DNA of 64,000 nucleotides, from the NCBI GenBank assembly GCA_019787685.1, contig JAHNUO010000036.1, forward strand, positions 124,001 through 188,000. The letters run 5' to 3'. This DNA is from Chiua virens. Its lineage: Eukaryota > Basidiomycota > Agaricomycetes > Boletales > Boletaceae. Positions 1-10,750 of this stretch are shown piece after piece (position 1 is the stretch's first letter; each line of letters begins with the position of its first letter). The position numbers were made by a program, and so were the translations under genes. The notes beneath the pieces were generated by a model. That model worked only from the letters and a program-made list of their open reading frames with translations, was not told the origin of the DNA and searched no databases.

Positions 1-414
1 TCCCTTTCTTAAAATACTCACCCTACATCGGTCCTGTATACTTACCTAGGGTCAGATTGCCTTTAACAGTCCTGGGTTGTGCCCTGGATTATAAAACCAT
101 ATTTTCTAACATTAAATACTATCTGTCTGCATTCAGGAGATCACCTGTCTACTCTCCTGTGTGTGAGTGGACTGGATATTGTTCCTTTCACCTCATATTA
201 TTGTTCCCTCACATCTCATCCCCTCAAATGAATCCTCTTATTGCCTTGACTCCACCTAGATACTTTTACATTGACTGCTTTTCATTCCAGATTGTTCAGC
301 AACCTCTAGGACTCATAGACAAACCCTAATCCATGAATTCCTTTGAGTATAACCCCCCTTGAGACAAACCTATCATCCTGCCTTTCTCACACCACCCATT
401 ATTTGTTTTCTACA
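1..414 (-). repeat. Partial LTR-like repeat, family C (window edge)
   Basis: This stretch is the reverse complement of most of 20699-21397. Shared blocks include the segment around 'cctgggttgtgccc' and the end TTTTCTACA at 406-414. The intact copy begins TGTAG and ends CTACA, so it has the TG...CA ends of an LTR. The window edge cuts this copy, so its outer end and any target duplication cannot be seen. Confidence 0.7.
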
Positions 415-2392
415 GTGCAACCCTATGCTCACGATGGCCATAGCCTTCTTGATCTGATTTTGATCTCTGTGAACTATTGCAATTCACGTCCCTCACCAGC
501 ACCTGTGACAAGTTTAAGGTTAGTCGTGTCCAACCCTTGTCCAAACACCATCATTGACATTCATTGGAGAAAGGCTCCCAAGACAGAAATGGCAAACTGG
601 TAGAGACCATGTGACTTAGAGGTTACCAACTCCGGATCTCTGGAGTTGTAGTGTCAGACAGGACTTGGCTTCACCATATGTGGTGCACCCTTGTCATACT
701 CTGTCCCTGTATTTCAGACATGTGGAGAACGGAGGTTAATGTAAGACTCAACACATAAAGTGGAGTTGAGCAGAGTGAAGACCGTCAAGGTCTTCTCAGA
801 GTGTTTGGAGTGAGTCATGCAAATGAACTAATATTTATACTGAAGTTACAATTGAAGTAACTATGGTTTATATACTCAGAGGAAACAGAATGATTAGTCA
901 TGGAGCAAGGAGATGAGTAATACAGAGAAATGGAGAATGACTACATGCTGAGTGAGACAGATATTGGGAAACTACATAATTGGAGGTAAGTCAGGTACTG
1001 AGGAAGCCAGAGCTGTGCTTATAAGTGAGACCCAGGTTTATGTACTAAACGAAAAGAGAAAACATATATACATAATGGAGGTCTGGGATTGCAGAGTTGC
1101 GTCCTGAGGGAGATTGACCTGGAGTTATCATCTAAGGAAGTCAGAGTTATATCTGGAGGAATGGAGAATGGAGTAGTATATGACACAAACTATGTCCTAC
1201 TTGCATCACAAATGAGCATAATGCAAGCACAGAGGACCCAATGTACCTTGTGAGTTCCCCCATACCTTCTACCTGTTGCCCACTCATTGCCCATGTCACA
1301 GTCTGACATATTGGAGTCATCAAGCTTAAGGTACCATCTCTATACCAACTTCCTGCCCACCTTATCCACCATGCAACCTGCTTTGGAGCCTTTCCCACTC
1401 ATAGCATGACACTTCAAGTTCCTCCAATTTATCCTCACTTTGCTCGCCCCCAACCCCCTCCTGTGCTCTTTCCCTTCCTGTATCCTTCCTCACAGCAAAC
1501 ATATTCCAGATGACCAATAATGTGTATCTTGACATTCTTCTTGTTTATCACAGTCTGCTCACCACATTCCTGACAGCACACATGGGGTGCACAGCCATAC
1601 TACTTGAGACTGCAAGGACAATTGAAGTATGAGCCTGGCAAGTAGATCAGGACTTGTGCAGAGGTGGTTGCCGCACAGGCTATCTACTTCCTCACAGCAT
1701 TGCAAATTTGTTTGTCAAAGTATCCAAGCATAAAACCTGTTTTCACCTGTATCATGATCCTGATAGCTACATGTAGTATATATATTTGATGCTTGCCTGG
1801 GCCACTGGCAGTGTGGCTATGACAGTGCCACATTCTGATCCACTGGCTCGGGCACATGTGCCATCTGAATTCTGTATACTCAAGTTTGAATCTAAATAAA
1901 GTTGTTGCACTCAACTTGAAGCTATTAGTGGTACTATGCTAAAATGTTTGCAAGAATTAGATCTGCACTTACTAGGAGCTTGGGGGATTTTACTCTGCTT
2001 TGGAGGATTTTAGGCAACTGTGAAACTTTGATTGTGTATGCTGGCATGCTAGGAAGCTGGGGTGTCATGTCCTACTTTGGAGGGCTTTAAATAACTATGT
2101 TAAACAATCAGATTTTTGTTATTTCCTGATGAATTCCTTCATGCTGTATCTACAGAAACATGCAGTCATCCTGGCACCATACCTCCAAGAACACCCTGAC
2201 ATTATCCAAACACTCACTTCATACACTATGCCCCCTGTTCACTAATCTTAGGTACATTCCACTCTGCTCCTTCCAACAGGGAGCCTCAAAACTGCATATC
2301 ACAGACTCCTTTCTCTCAGGAGCACTGCTATGCCTCCCTGTCATGTTGTTGCTGTGGGCCGGAAGTCTCTCAAGGCTTCACCCCTCACTTAC
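415..2392. other. Intergenic, no recognisable gene
   Basis: Only short, unrelated open frames occur here, none with a motif I recognise. 1950-2110 contains two loosely similar T-rich segments around 'ggaggattttaggcaact' and 'ggagggctttaaataact', possibly a degenerate repeat. Otherwise I see nothing. Confidence 0.5.
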
Positions 2393-3011
2393 ACCCCTGG
2401 GACAATCAGGTAAGTCCTTGTAACATATGCTGTATATAGCTGCAAACATATTCTGCCTAGGTCTCTAAATATTTTATATTAACATAGTTTACTACATATT
2501 AAAAATAAATATTGTGAAATGTTCTTATGACAGAGTAAACAATAGATTTAGAATATCTGCCATACAAATGCTTAAAATATTTATCTGCACCTATGTTTAC
2601 ATCACATTTTTAATCATACATGTTATAACAAATACATTACAAAATATTTCAATATATATTTCAAATTTGTTCACAGGTTCTGGCCCATCAGAGCAAAGCA
2701 TCCCAGGTATGTCCAACTTGCATACTTACACACATGGTCAAAATATGATTAAGGCACATATTTTAATAACATATTCTCTATTTTTCTTAGATTAGTTCAC
2801 AAAACAAAGGCTTTATTCTTATTGTGTCTAAATTTAGACTTAATATTTTGCCTTTGTCCCAAGCCTAAGTCCCATAGGCAAAGTTAATAACATTTAATTA
2901 GTTTGTTGTTGGTTATGTTTTAACCACATTTGTAGTCAGCTAGGCAGAATATGTTTGTACACAGCTATGTACAGTATATGTTACAAGGACTTATCTGATC
3001 ATCCCAGGGGT
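2393..3011. mobile_element. Non-autonomous TIR element, CACCCC ends, TTA flanks
   Basis: The arms at 2393-2460 and about 2940-3011 are inverted copies of each other over roughly 65-70 bp with a few mismatches. The tips read CACCCCTGGGA. TTA directly flanks both ends (2390-2392 and 3012-3014), which fits a 3-bp target duplication. The interior is AT-rich and has no credible ORF. A 3-bp duplication with CAC tips fits the CACTA (CMC) superfamily, and a Tnp2-like remnant lies 1.6 kb downstream. PIF/Harbinger elements also make 3-bp TTA duplications, so the superfamily call is tentative. Confidence 0.7.
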
Positions 3012-3976
3012 GTTACCAAATACTTCTTTTCTCTCCATCTATAAAACATTCAATATACATACAAAGTACAAATATGGGAATAATCGGTGTGACTGCCACT
3101 GCACCTCAAAATGTATCACACCTAATCTCCACAGGACTTTGGGGTGAAGTTTTGATTGGATAGAAATCTTTGAAAACTTCAAATATTTGCCCATTTTTTG
3201 TTCAATAGTTGGCTGAGCAGACTTTGGGAAAAAAGATCACATCTTCAATGATTCTTGGCCAGGAAAAATACCTAATTTAGTACCCCCCTGCCTGTATGCT
3301 CTCCTGCTGCAGCACCCTTTTCCCCTCCTCCACACACTGGCCATGCCTCAGCACCCTGTAGAACCCCAAAGAGAAATGACTGGAAAATGCACTGCCAACG
3401 GCCCAGGGGAAACTGCAGGGTCCAAGTCCAGTAATAGCAAGCACAAAGATAGTGACTGAGACTCGGTTGACACCTTGATTAAACTGAACCAGTTTCTGGC
3501 TTCAGGAGATACAGAAAAAAGCAGGTTCAGGAATCCCTTTGCAATGAAGAAGGCCCCTGCAACCACAATCAGTGCATTGTCAGCTCAAAAGCCTACCACC
3601 ATGATGGACTTGGATGACTTAGATGTGGCCCTGGTTTCTCCCAATACAATCACTCAATACTATGTCTCTCCCTAGCTTCCATCTGACTTGAAAGTCAAGT
3701 AACAGAAAGAGTGAGTATCCAAACCTGTGCCAGTAAGGAACTTTGGATTGACACCTCTCATATCTGGGCTTCAATGTGAAACAATGACAATTGATCCAAA
3801 CATCAACCCTGCAATATACTCAGAGTTGGATGCCAGGGTGCTTGTTCAAGCTGGTATCACAACAACAAACAACATCAACATGCCTGTCTCAAATGCAAAG
3901 CCAGTTACTACTATATGTACCTACATGGTTGATGGACACAATTGCTCATCTAGAACCATAGACCCAGAAGTTACTA
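3012..3976 (+). pseudogene. Unrecognised coding debris
   Basis: From about 3340 to 3970 the plus strand has protein-like open stretches, for example 3475-3675 and 3727-3984, in different frames and separated by stops. The composition (Ser/Thr/Pro/Lys-rich, then a segment with 'FGLTPLISGLQ') looks coding. I recognise no family. It lies upstream of the Tnp2-like remnant and is cut off by the MITE at 3977. It may be the 5' part of that transposase gene, but this is not demonstrated. Confidence 0.35.
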
Positions 3977-4557
3977 GTGTTTAAAAGTCTGGTCCAGTCC
4001 AGTTTTCCACAGTCCAAATAAGGCAACCGGTCCAAGACCGGTCATAGAAAGGTCCTGGACCCTTGCAACCGCAGTCCAAAATGGTCTTTTGATCAGTTGT
4101 TGCAACCGGTTTTGTGTGAAACTGGTCCTTTGACCCCTTTCCCATGGGACCCAAGATTAGCCATGGTGAAATGGAAATATACTATGGACTCCTGGCTATC
4201 TACTCCCCCTTCAATCATAAGATTTGGATCACAGGATCAAATGATATGGCCATTTCAGGGAGGCATGTCAGTCAGAGGGGGTCCCAACTCAGTTTTTGAT
4301 GTAGAAATTCAAATAAAATAGCTAAAATTCTGAATGTATTGTGGGAAGTACCTATCTATAGGGGCTAAAGACTGGTCCACTTTGCAACCGATTTCAACCG
4401 GTCCTGGACCAATCTTTTATTTTTTCAAAATCAAGGCAATTGGCAACTAGACTGGTTGACAACTGGATGCAACTGCAACTGCAGTCCAGTTGCCTACCAG
4501 TCCGGTCTGGTCCAGTTGCCAGTCTTTTGAGCAGTCCTAGACTGGACTTTGAAACAC
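3977..4557 (+). mobile_element. MITE family M, copy 1
   Basis: The copy is about 581 bp. It begins GTGTTTAAAAGTC and ends with the imperfect inverse, GACTTTGAAACAC. TA precedes it at 3975-3976; the other flank reads CA, probably a mutated TA. Subterminal regions are packed with CCAGTTGC, CAACTGG and GGTCCAG words. The core matches 7080-7660, 25302-25906, 34607-34948 and 35704-36310. No transposase ORF is present. Confidence 0.8.
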
Positions 4558-4599
4558 CATGTGCATATGTCTCAGCCTTGTTTTTCAATGCCACCCACA

Positions 4600-5961
4600 T
4601 CATAGTCTCTCATGATCTTGAAAGAAAGGATCACTTGTTACACCTCACCCAATTAGCAAACCCTGATGTTCCATATCCTGGCCTATATTGCTTTGCACAA
4701 ACTCTACTAACACTTTTTAAACATCTCAGACTTGTGACAGACCACTTCCTTGTCTATCTTTTTGTATGTAATGTCTGTTGAAAGCTGTACCACCCCTCTG
4801 AGTTGAATAACCTGCAATCCCCAGACTGTGATATTGAAGATTGCCCCGGACTCTGCTATACACAGAAACAACTTGCTGATGGTTCCAGCAAACACATGCC
4901 AACCAAAATAGTGCCATATGTTCCTCCTGAATGAGCTCTCCAGTGCATTTTCCTTCACTCTGGAAAATGGGATCAATTTCAACACTGGTGTCATCTGGGC
5001 AATGAGCCAATGGCTATACCAGCCTTGCCTGGAGATGGCTATGACTTGTTCCCTAATCCTGACACCCTATTGACTGATATTTATGATGGTTGGGGTTGGC
5101 ATGCCATTCAGGCTGGCTTATAGCATTGGCAAGGTGGCCCCTGGGGCATCAAAGATGTGGACATCTCAGAGCTGCATCAAAGCTTTGTTTTCCTTCCCTG
5201 CAGACTCATTTGGCCAATAAATATTTACTGGTATGACGTACTCCAAGTTCACATATAATTTGACATTTGACCGACATGTTATTCTCACAGGTTTTAGACT
5301 ATGAAGGGAAGAGCTGGGTCTCACTCAACTGGTGCTTTCTATGCTGTCATCTACAACAATTCCTGCCCAATCCACTATCTTCCTGAAGAAATGATCCTTG
5401 TCATGGTAATTCCTGGGCCCAATAAGCTATCACTTGAACAAATAAACTATCTTCAACCATTCATTGACAGCATGCTCCAACTTGAAGAAGGTATGTGTCT
5501 GTTTGTGTTTGCTTGTATGACTCATCAATTTGCATGATAGGTGTGGAGTTCACTGTTCATGGCCCATGATGATAACCATCTTGTCTCACATCCTTATCTT
5601 GATTGGAAGGTTTCAGACCTCCTTGCCAGTCACAAGATCAGTGGTTTACACAGTTACATGTCAAAAATTTTCGTGTCTGCTCTACAAACAACCTTACTTT
5701 TCATTAGCACATCCTGACTGTTTTAAGCCAGAAGGTAAGTTCATTTAGTGTACTTTCATCTTGTTCTGTTTGTAGCATTTGAGCTGCAGGACCAATGGAG
5801 ATACATCAAGTACTCTTTTCAAGTGAGAGATGCACTCCCCACTATGGCACAGATGATCAGTGATAATTATGGCATGCACTGGTCAGCTATGAGCTATGTT
5901 CCTGCATGGTTCCCAGGACAGAGTTCACTCATCAAGTTTATGCATGCAGTTTTTCTTAGTA
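4600..5961 (+). pseudogene. Tnp2-like (CACTA/Transposase_21) transposase remnant
   Basis: Translated pieces in several frames, some separated by possible introns, line up in the order of basidiomycete Tnp2-like transposases as I know them. They are a segment near 4985-5120 reading '...PGDGYDLFPNPDTLLTDIYDGW', the block 5301-5490 ending 'EEMILVMVIPGPNKLSLEQI' and 'FIDSMLQLEEG', a block near 5550-5660 with 'SDLLASHKISGL', and a block at 5770-5945 ending 'WFPGQSS' and 'KFMHAVF'. Such enzymes move CACTA-type elements by cut-and-paste. Stops and frameshifts break the gene. The C-terminal part is missing and no element ends could be assigned. Confidence 0.65.
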
Positions 5962-7079
5962 AGTTCTTATTACTTTTCTTCTCCTTGTTTTCTGACCAAG
6001 TTTTGTTAAAGCTATTGTCAGCCATGTCTGCCGGACCATTATTCTCAAATGTGGAATGCTAAATGGAGGCCAAGCAGTCAAGCTGATGGAGCATATACAA
6101 TTTTTTTTGAATTACTCATATGGCCAGTTGAGGCAACATAGGTTCCTTCATCAGTGAGTCCTATGTAATCATGTCACATACCTCCTTTGAAAGGTAGCTA
6201 GTTGAACTCTTCACCTTTGTCAAGCCGTCCATCATTGCTACCATTGTTGTTTTCTCCTTCCCTTTCCTCTTGATCTCCATACTCTTCTGTATTTCTCTCC
6301 ACTTCCTTATTTGCATTCATGTTCATGTCATTTTCCCCATTTTCCACTTGCACCATCAAGGTAAGTTATCATTTCAATGAGAGAGTAGCTTGTTGACTGC
6401 CATACCAGTGAAATTAATATAGCGTGAGGCCTCAAACTCTGGGTGGCACATCAACCATTGTTCATCAACTACACCCACTGGAATCTTTGGACTGCCATTT
6501 CTGATCAATGGTAAGTCTTTCTCACAGACAGGTCCAATCTTGTGCTCATGACACAAAGATTGTGCTGCAATAAGCTTTTCAAGGTGTTGAGTAGCTTGGT
6601 TGACCTCACCCCATGATATTTTGAGTCATTTTTCAAGATGACAACAACAGTAAGAACTCACAACATCATCTCTATAAGCAGGAGGATGGATAATCCAGAG
6701 CAGCTGAGATGGTGCCTTGTGCTTAGCCTTTTTTGTTAGCTTCCTGTTCATTATTGGTTCCAGGATCAATTCCCATCTCCTCCTCTTCACTCTCATCTGT
6801 TGATTGATAGTAGACTGAGAACAAAAAATCCCAACTGCTCTTTTGAAGATTGGATTGAGACCAAACCATTTTATGGTCAGCAAGTTTCTTGTACATATAT
6901 GGTGAGCTGAATGTATTCTGTGACATACTGATTATCTACTTAAATTTTGATTTCTACCACCATGACAATTGATTTGTCCCTGATCATGATCTGATATTCC
7001 TTTTGGTGTAGTACCAGAGGTGAGTATGATTCTATTTATATCACAGTAGACTTTGGCATAGTGCTTGAAGATCTTGTTA
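5962..7079. other. Coding debris, family unknown
   Basis: Short open segments occur on both strands, for example 6374-6556 and 6626-6883 on the minus strand. None shows a motif I can name. The segment probably contains further decayed transposon sequence. No RNA gene or regulatory structure was seen. Confidence 0.3.
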
Positions 7080-7660
7080 GTGTTTCAAAGTCCAGTCTAG
7101 GACTGCTCAAAAGACTGGCAACTGGACTGCAGTTGCAGTTGCATCCAGTTGCCAACCAGTCCAGTTGCCAGTTGCCTTGATTTTGAAAAAATAAAAGATT
7201 GGTCCAGGACCGGTTGAAATCGGTTGCAAAGTGGACCAGTCTTTAGCCCCTATAGATAGGTACTTCCCACAATACATTCAGAATTTTAGCTATTTTATTT
7301 GAATTTCTACATCAAAAACTGAGTTGGGACCTCCTCTGACTGACATGCCTCCCTGAAATGGCCATATCATTTGATCCTGTGATCCAAATCTTATGATTGA
7401 AGGGGGAGTAGATAGCCAGGAGTCCATAGTATATTTCCATTTCACCATGGCTAATCTTGAGTCCCACAGGAAAGGGGTCAAAGGACTGGTTTCGCACAAA
7501 ACGAGTTGCAACTGGTTGCAACTGATCAAATGACTGTTTTTGACCAGTTTTTTTCGGACCAGTTGTGGTTGCAAGGGTCCAGGACCTTTTTAGGACCAGT
7601 CTTGGTCTGGTTGCTTTATTTGGACCATGGAAAACCAGACCAGACCAGACTTTTAAACAC
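7080..7660 (-). mobile_element. MITE family M, copy 2 (complete, TA-flanked)
   Basis: This is an inverted copy of 3977-4557 with the same length (581 bp). Its tips are GTGTTTCAAAGTC and CTTTTAAACAC. TA flanks both ends (7078-7079 and 7661-7662), the clearest evidence that this family inserts with a TA duplication. Confidence 0.85.
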
Positions 7661-8600
7661 TATATGCACAGATATATGCATTATGGATGGTGGGATAACT
7701 CTGCATGCAAGGGGGTGGTTTTGTGTGGATATCAATGTCATCTTGAGTGTCTGAGTAGTCGAAATTTGGCCCAAGAGGTACAAGGAGGTCATTGAAGTAC
7801 ATGGGCTCCTTATTTACTTCTTCAGCCTCAGCTGGCTCATGCAAAAGCAGTTCATCATCTGCAGGCCCAGGATCATCATCATCCGCATGGGACCCAAGAC
7901 GACGGAATAATTCATCGTCATCATCAGAGCTAAACTTGTCATCATGGTCTCATGAAACATTCATCTAGTAAGTGAATGAATACACTTGGAATTCGGTAAA
8001 GGCCATACACTGTGAATAGGAGATACATCTAAGGGTTCATACAATGCTAGATTGTCATCAGGAACAAATCTTGCATTTCCTGCTCAAACACAGCAGGATC
8101 TGGATCAGGAGCTGGCATAGCATGTCTGCTGACCCTTGCTTGATGATGCACTTGGGCAGCTGCTTGCTGCTCATCTTCTCGCTGGTGTCATGCTGCAGTT
8201 TGGCCAGTTTGTAGTTTCTGTCCAGTGCTGTTTGGGTTGTTCTTGCACCTGAAAGACTTGCATGAGCACCAGACATACTGTGTTCTAGGCATGAGGGGCC
8301 CTGTGGAGGTCCTTTTGAAGTGCAAGCAGTAGGGATAGAAGGCATCGATAAGGAGGTGATCAACAATTCAGTTGCATGGGATGCATATCAATCATCCCAC
8401 ATGACACACAACTACTTATTGATGGTGAGTAATTGGACACTATTTGACAATTTCTTTCAGTGCAACTATTCCAGCCAATATATCAAATTATCTTCAACAA
8501 TCACCTGCCACAATTTGGCCTCAAAGTCTGGTGCTCATTTTTATTCACACACTGCTGTAATATATTCTTCAATCTATCAAGCTCATCCGGTTTGACCCCT
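7661..8600 (-). pseudogene. Unidentified minus-strand coding debris with an acidic segment
   Basis: Around 7830-7940 the minus strand reads as a strongly acidic peptide (runs of Asp/Glu with 'DELFRRLGSHADDDDPG'), continuing into 7653-7844. 8058-8366 holds another open stretch with basic and Gln-rich composition. This resembles the acidic N-terminal leader of a transposase, but I cannot name the family. Confidence 0.3.
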
Positions 8601-10120
8601 CACCCTACCCCTCATCACTTGTGCAGATGCCCTACTTGCCACTGATCTGCGTTGATCAAACATGGTGTGTCTGCAAGGGTAGCTCCATTCCCCCCCCATC
8701 AACCATTTGTTCGTGTAGTCCATGAAGAACAGTCTGCCAAGCAAACTTGGCTAACATCTCAGGCTGTCCTGTCTTGGCTGGTTCAACCATTTTCCATCCC
8801 TTCAGTGGTCCCACAGTCTTGCTAGGTATGTCGATGGATTCCTTGTCCATTTTCACAACAATCTACTGATCATTTTTCCTCTTTCGTTTAGAACTCCTTC
8901 CACTTGGGCAATTTTCCTGCAATTCCAGACCAGGTGTGGATAGCTCCTGTGCTTTTACTTGTGCACTCTGTCTCGGTGCTGCTTCATGAGCCTCAGCTTC
9001 CACACCCACCAAGAGTGGAATAGAGATTAATGACTGTAAGTCTTCCTACTGTTCATTTTCCACCAGCTGAGTGTATTCTCACAGTGATCTCACAGTTCCT
9101 GGCATGTCATTTGAGTACATGCGTGATAGCACATTAGGTAGTAAATTCTCTACCCCCAGTATGTATTGGATTGTAAAATCAAACTTGCTGATCATTTCAA
9201 TCCACTGAGCCTGTCACCCAGTTAGATTTTTCTGCTGATACAAGTGAATTACTCCCTTGTGATCTGTCAGCCAAGTGAAATGCATGCCCTGCAAGATATC
9301 GCAGTAGTGAAGCATTCCTTCAACACCAGTGAGCATTTCCTGCTTGTGTACAGCATAGTTTTGCTGCATTGAATTCAGCTTTGTGCTGAAAAATGCAGTG
9401 ATCTTTGAGGTTCACCACTCCTTTTCCTGAAATTATGGTGGCAATTTCACTGATACATGTATCTGTCATTAACCAGATTGGATCTGATCCTTCCCCATAG
9501 TTCAATGGGACTTGACAATGCTTGCAACAAATCTCAACATAATTCTTCATGCATTCAAACGCGTGTTGCTCGGCTTTGTTCCATACAAACAGTACATTGT
9601 CTCCTGTGATTGCAGATAATGTTCCCATAGGAACTCTAACTTTATAGATGTCATCCACAAGGTATCTGACCAATCTGATAAGTCCACAAAGAAGCTCATG
9701 GTTCATTGAGACTTTCCAGTTCAAGACCATGTCAACCATGTAGTCCTTTGTTGTCAATGTCATTATTCAACCAAGGATCTTTAGCTCTTCCATAGTTTAT
9801 TATCACTCAGGTAAAGTTTTTCTCATTTTAATATTTCGAGAACTATTTTGACATGATTTACATGTTCCTCTAGCATTTGCAAATAGATCATGATATTGTC
9901 TAACAAAATATCAAGCCACTGGCCAAGATAATTTCCAAACAAATAGTTCATCAGCACTTCATAAGTCGCTGGCACATTACAATCACCGATCGGTATCACC
10001 ATGCTAAGCATATTTCTGTCAGGTGTTGTTACAGCAGTTCGCTCACCATGTTCCTGTATAATCTGGATCTGCTTGTATGTGTCCTGACCATTGATTATTG
10101 ATCAATGTTTTTTCCTTTGC
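8600..10120 (-). pseudogene. Ty3/gypsy pol fragment (RT end, RNase H)
   Basis: On the minus strand, 10011-9823 reads as reverse transcriptase finger/palm sequence ('MVIPIGDCNVPATYEVLMN', then 'LDNIMIY' where a catalytic LDDI is expected). 9763-9320 covers the RT-RNase H linker and RNase H ('FVWNKAEQHAFE', 'IWLMTDTCISEIA'). 9320-9080 continues with 'FTWLTDHKGV' and 'LSRMYSND'. This is a different gypsy lineage from E1-E3. Several stops and frame changes disable it, and gag, protease and integrase are not visible. The upstream end lies just before the E1 LTR. Confidence 0.75.
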
Positions 10121-10197
10121 AGACTCGTCTCAAAATTCCATCAATATCTGGCAATGGCACTAACAACTTGTGCATATTTTTATTGTGTTCTCACAGA

Positions 10198-10750
10198 TGT
10201 TACGATTCTTTTTTTTCTCTCATTTGTACTACTTCACTATGCTCGATACTTCAGGTATCTCTCTATGTTCATCCATATCTTTTCTATTTTAAGCACTTAC
10301 TTAAGCATTGGTTCAACCTGAACACTTACTTATTTACTTCTTGTCATCATTTGTTGCCTTCACATCAAACCATCCCTTTTGACCAATTGTCTTATTTCTG
10401 ATCTTTGCGGTCACCCATTTATCTGCTGGTCCATGCGTGTTCTCTTATGTATAAATAGCCTGTTGAGTTACTCTTGTACACTAGTCTTGTTTTCCACAAT
10501 CTAGCTGAGTATACTCAACTCCTCCTTGGACTTCCTAGAAGTCACCACTCACACCTTGGTCCCAAGAGTATAGATTCTCAACTGGACAACTTAGGAAACC
10601 TCCTAAGTCACTTTCATCTTGTTGGTAGCAATAACTGCTGACCAACAATCCTCTTGAACTCTACAGCACACCATGTATCAAGTGGTGGTTGTTTGAGTTA
10701 TTGCAGCCACTTGTTACTTAGGCTAGGTCCCACCTGGAACTATCGTAACA
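10198..10750 (+). repeat. E1 5' LTR
   Basis: It starts TGTTACGATT and ends CTATCGTAACA, the terminal pattern of all LTRs of this family. A TATA box (TATAAATA) lies at 10450-10457, and the downstream segment around 'ctagctgagtatactcaact' matches the other copies. This 553-bp copy lacks the nested LTR found in the E1 3' LTR. Confidence 0.8.
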
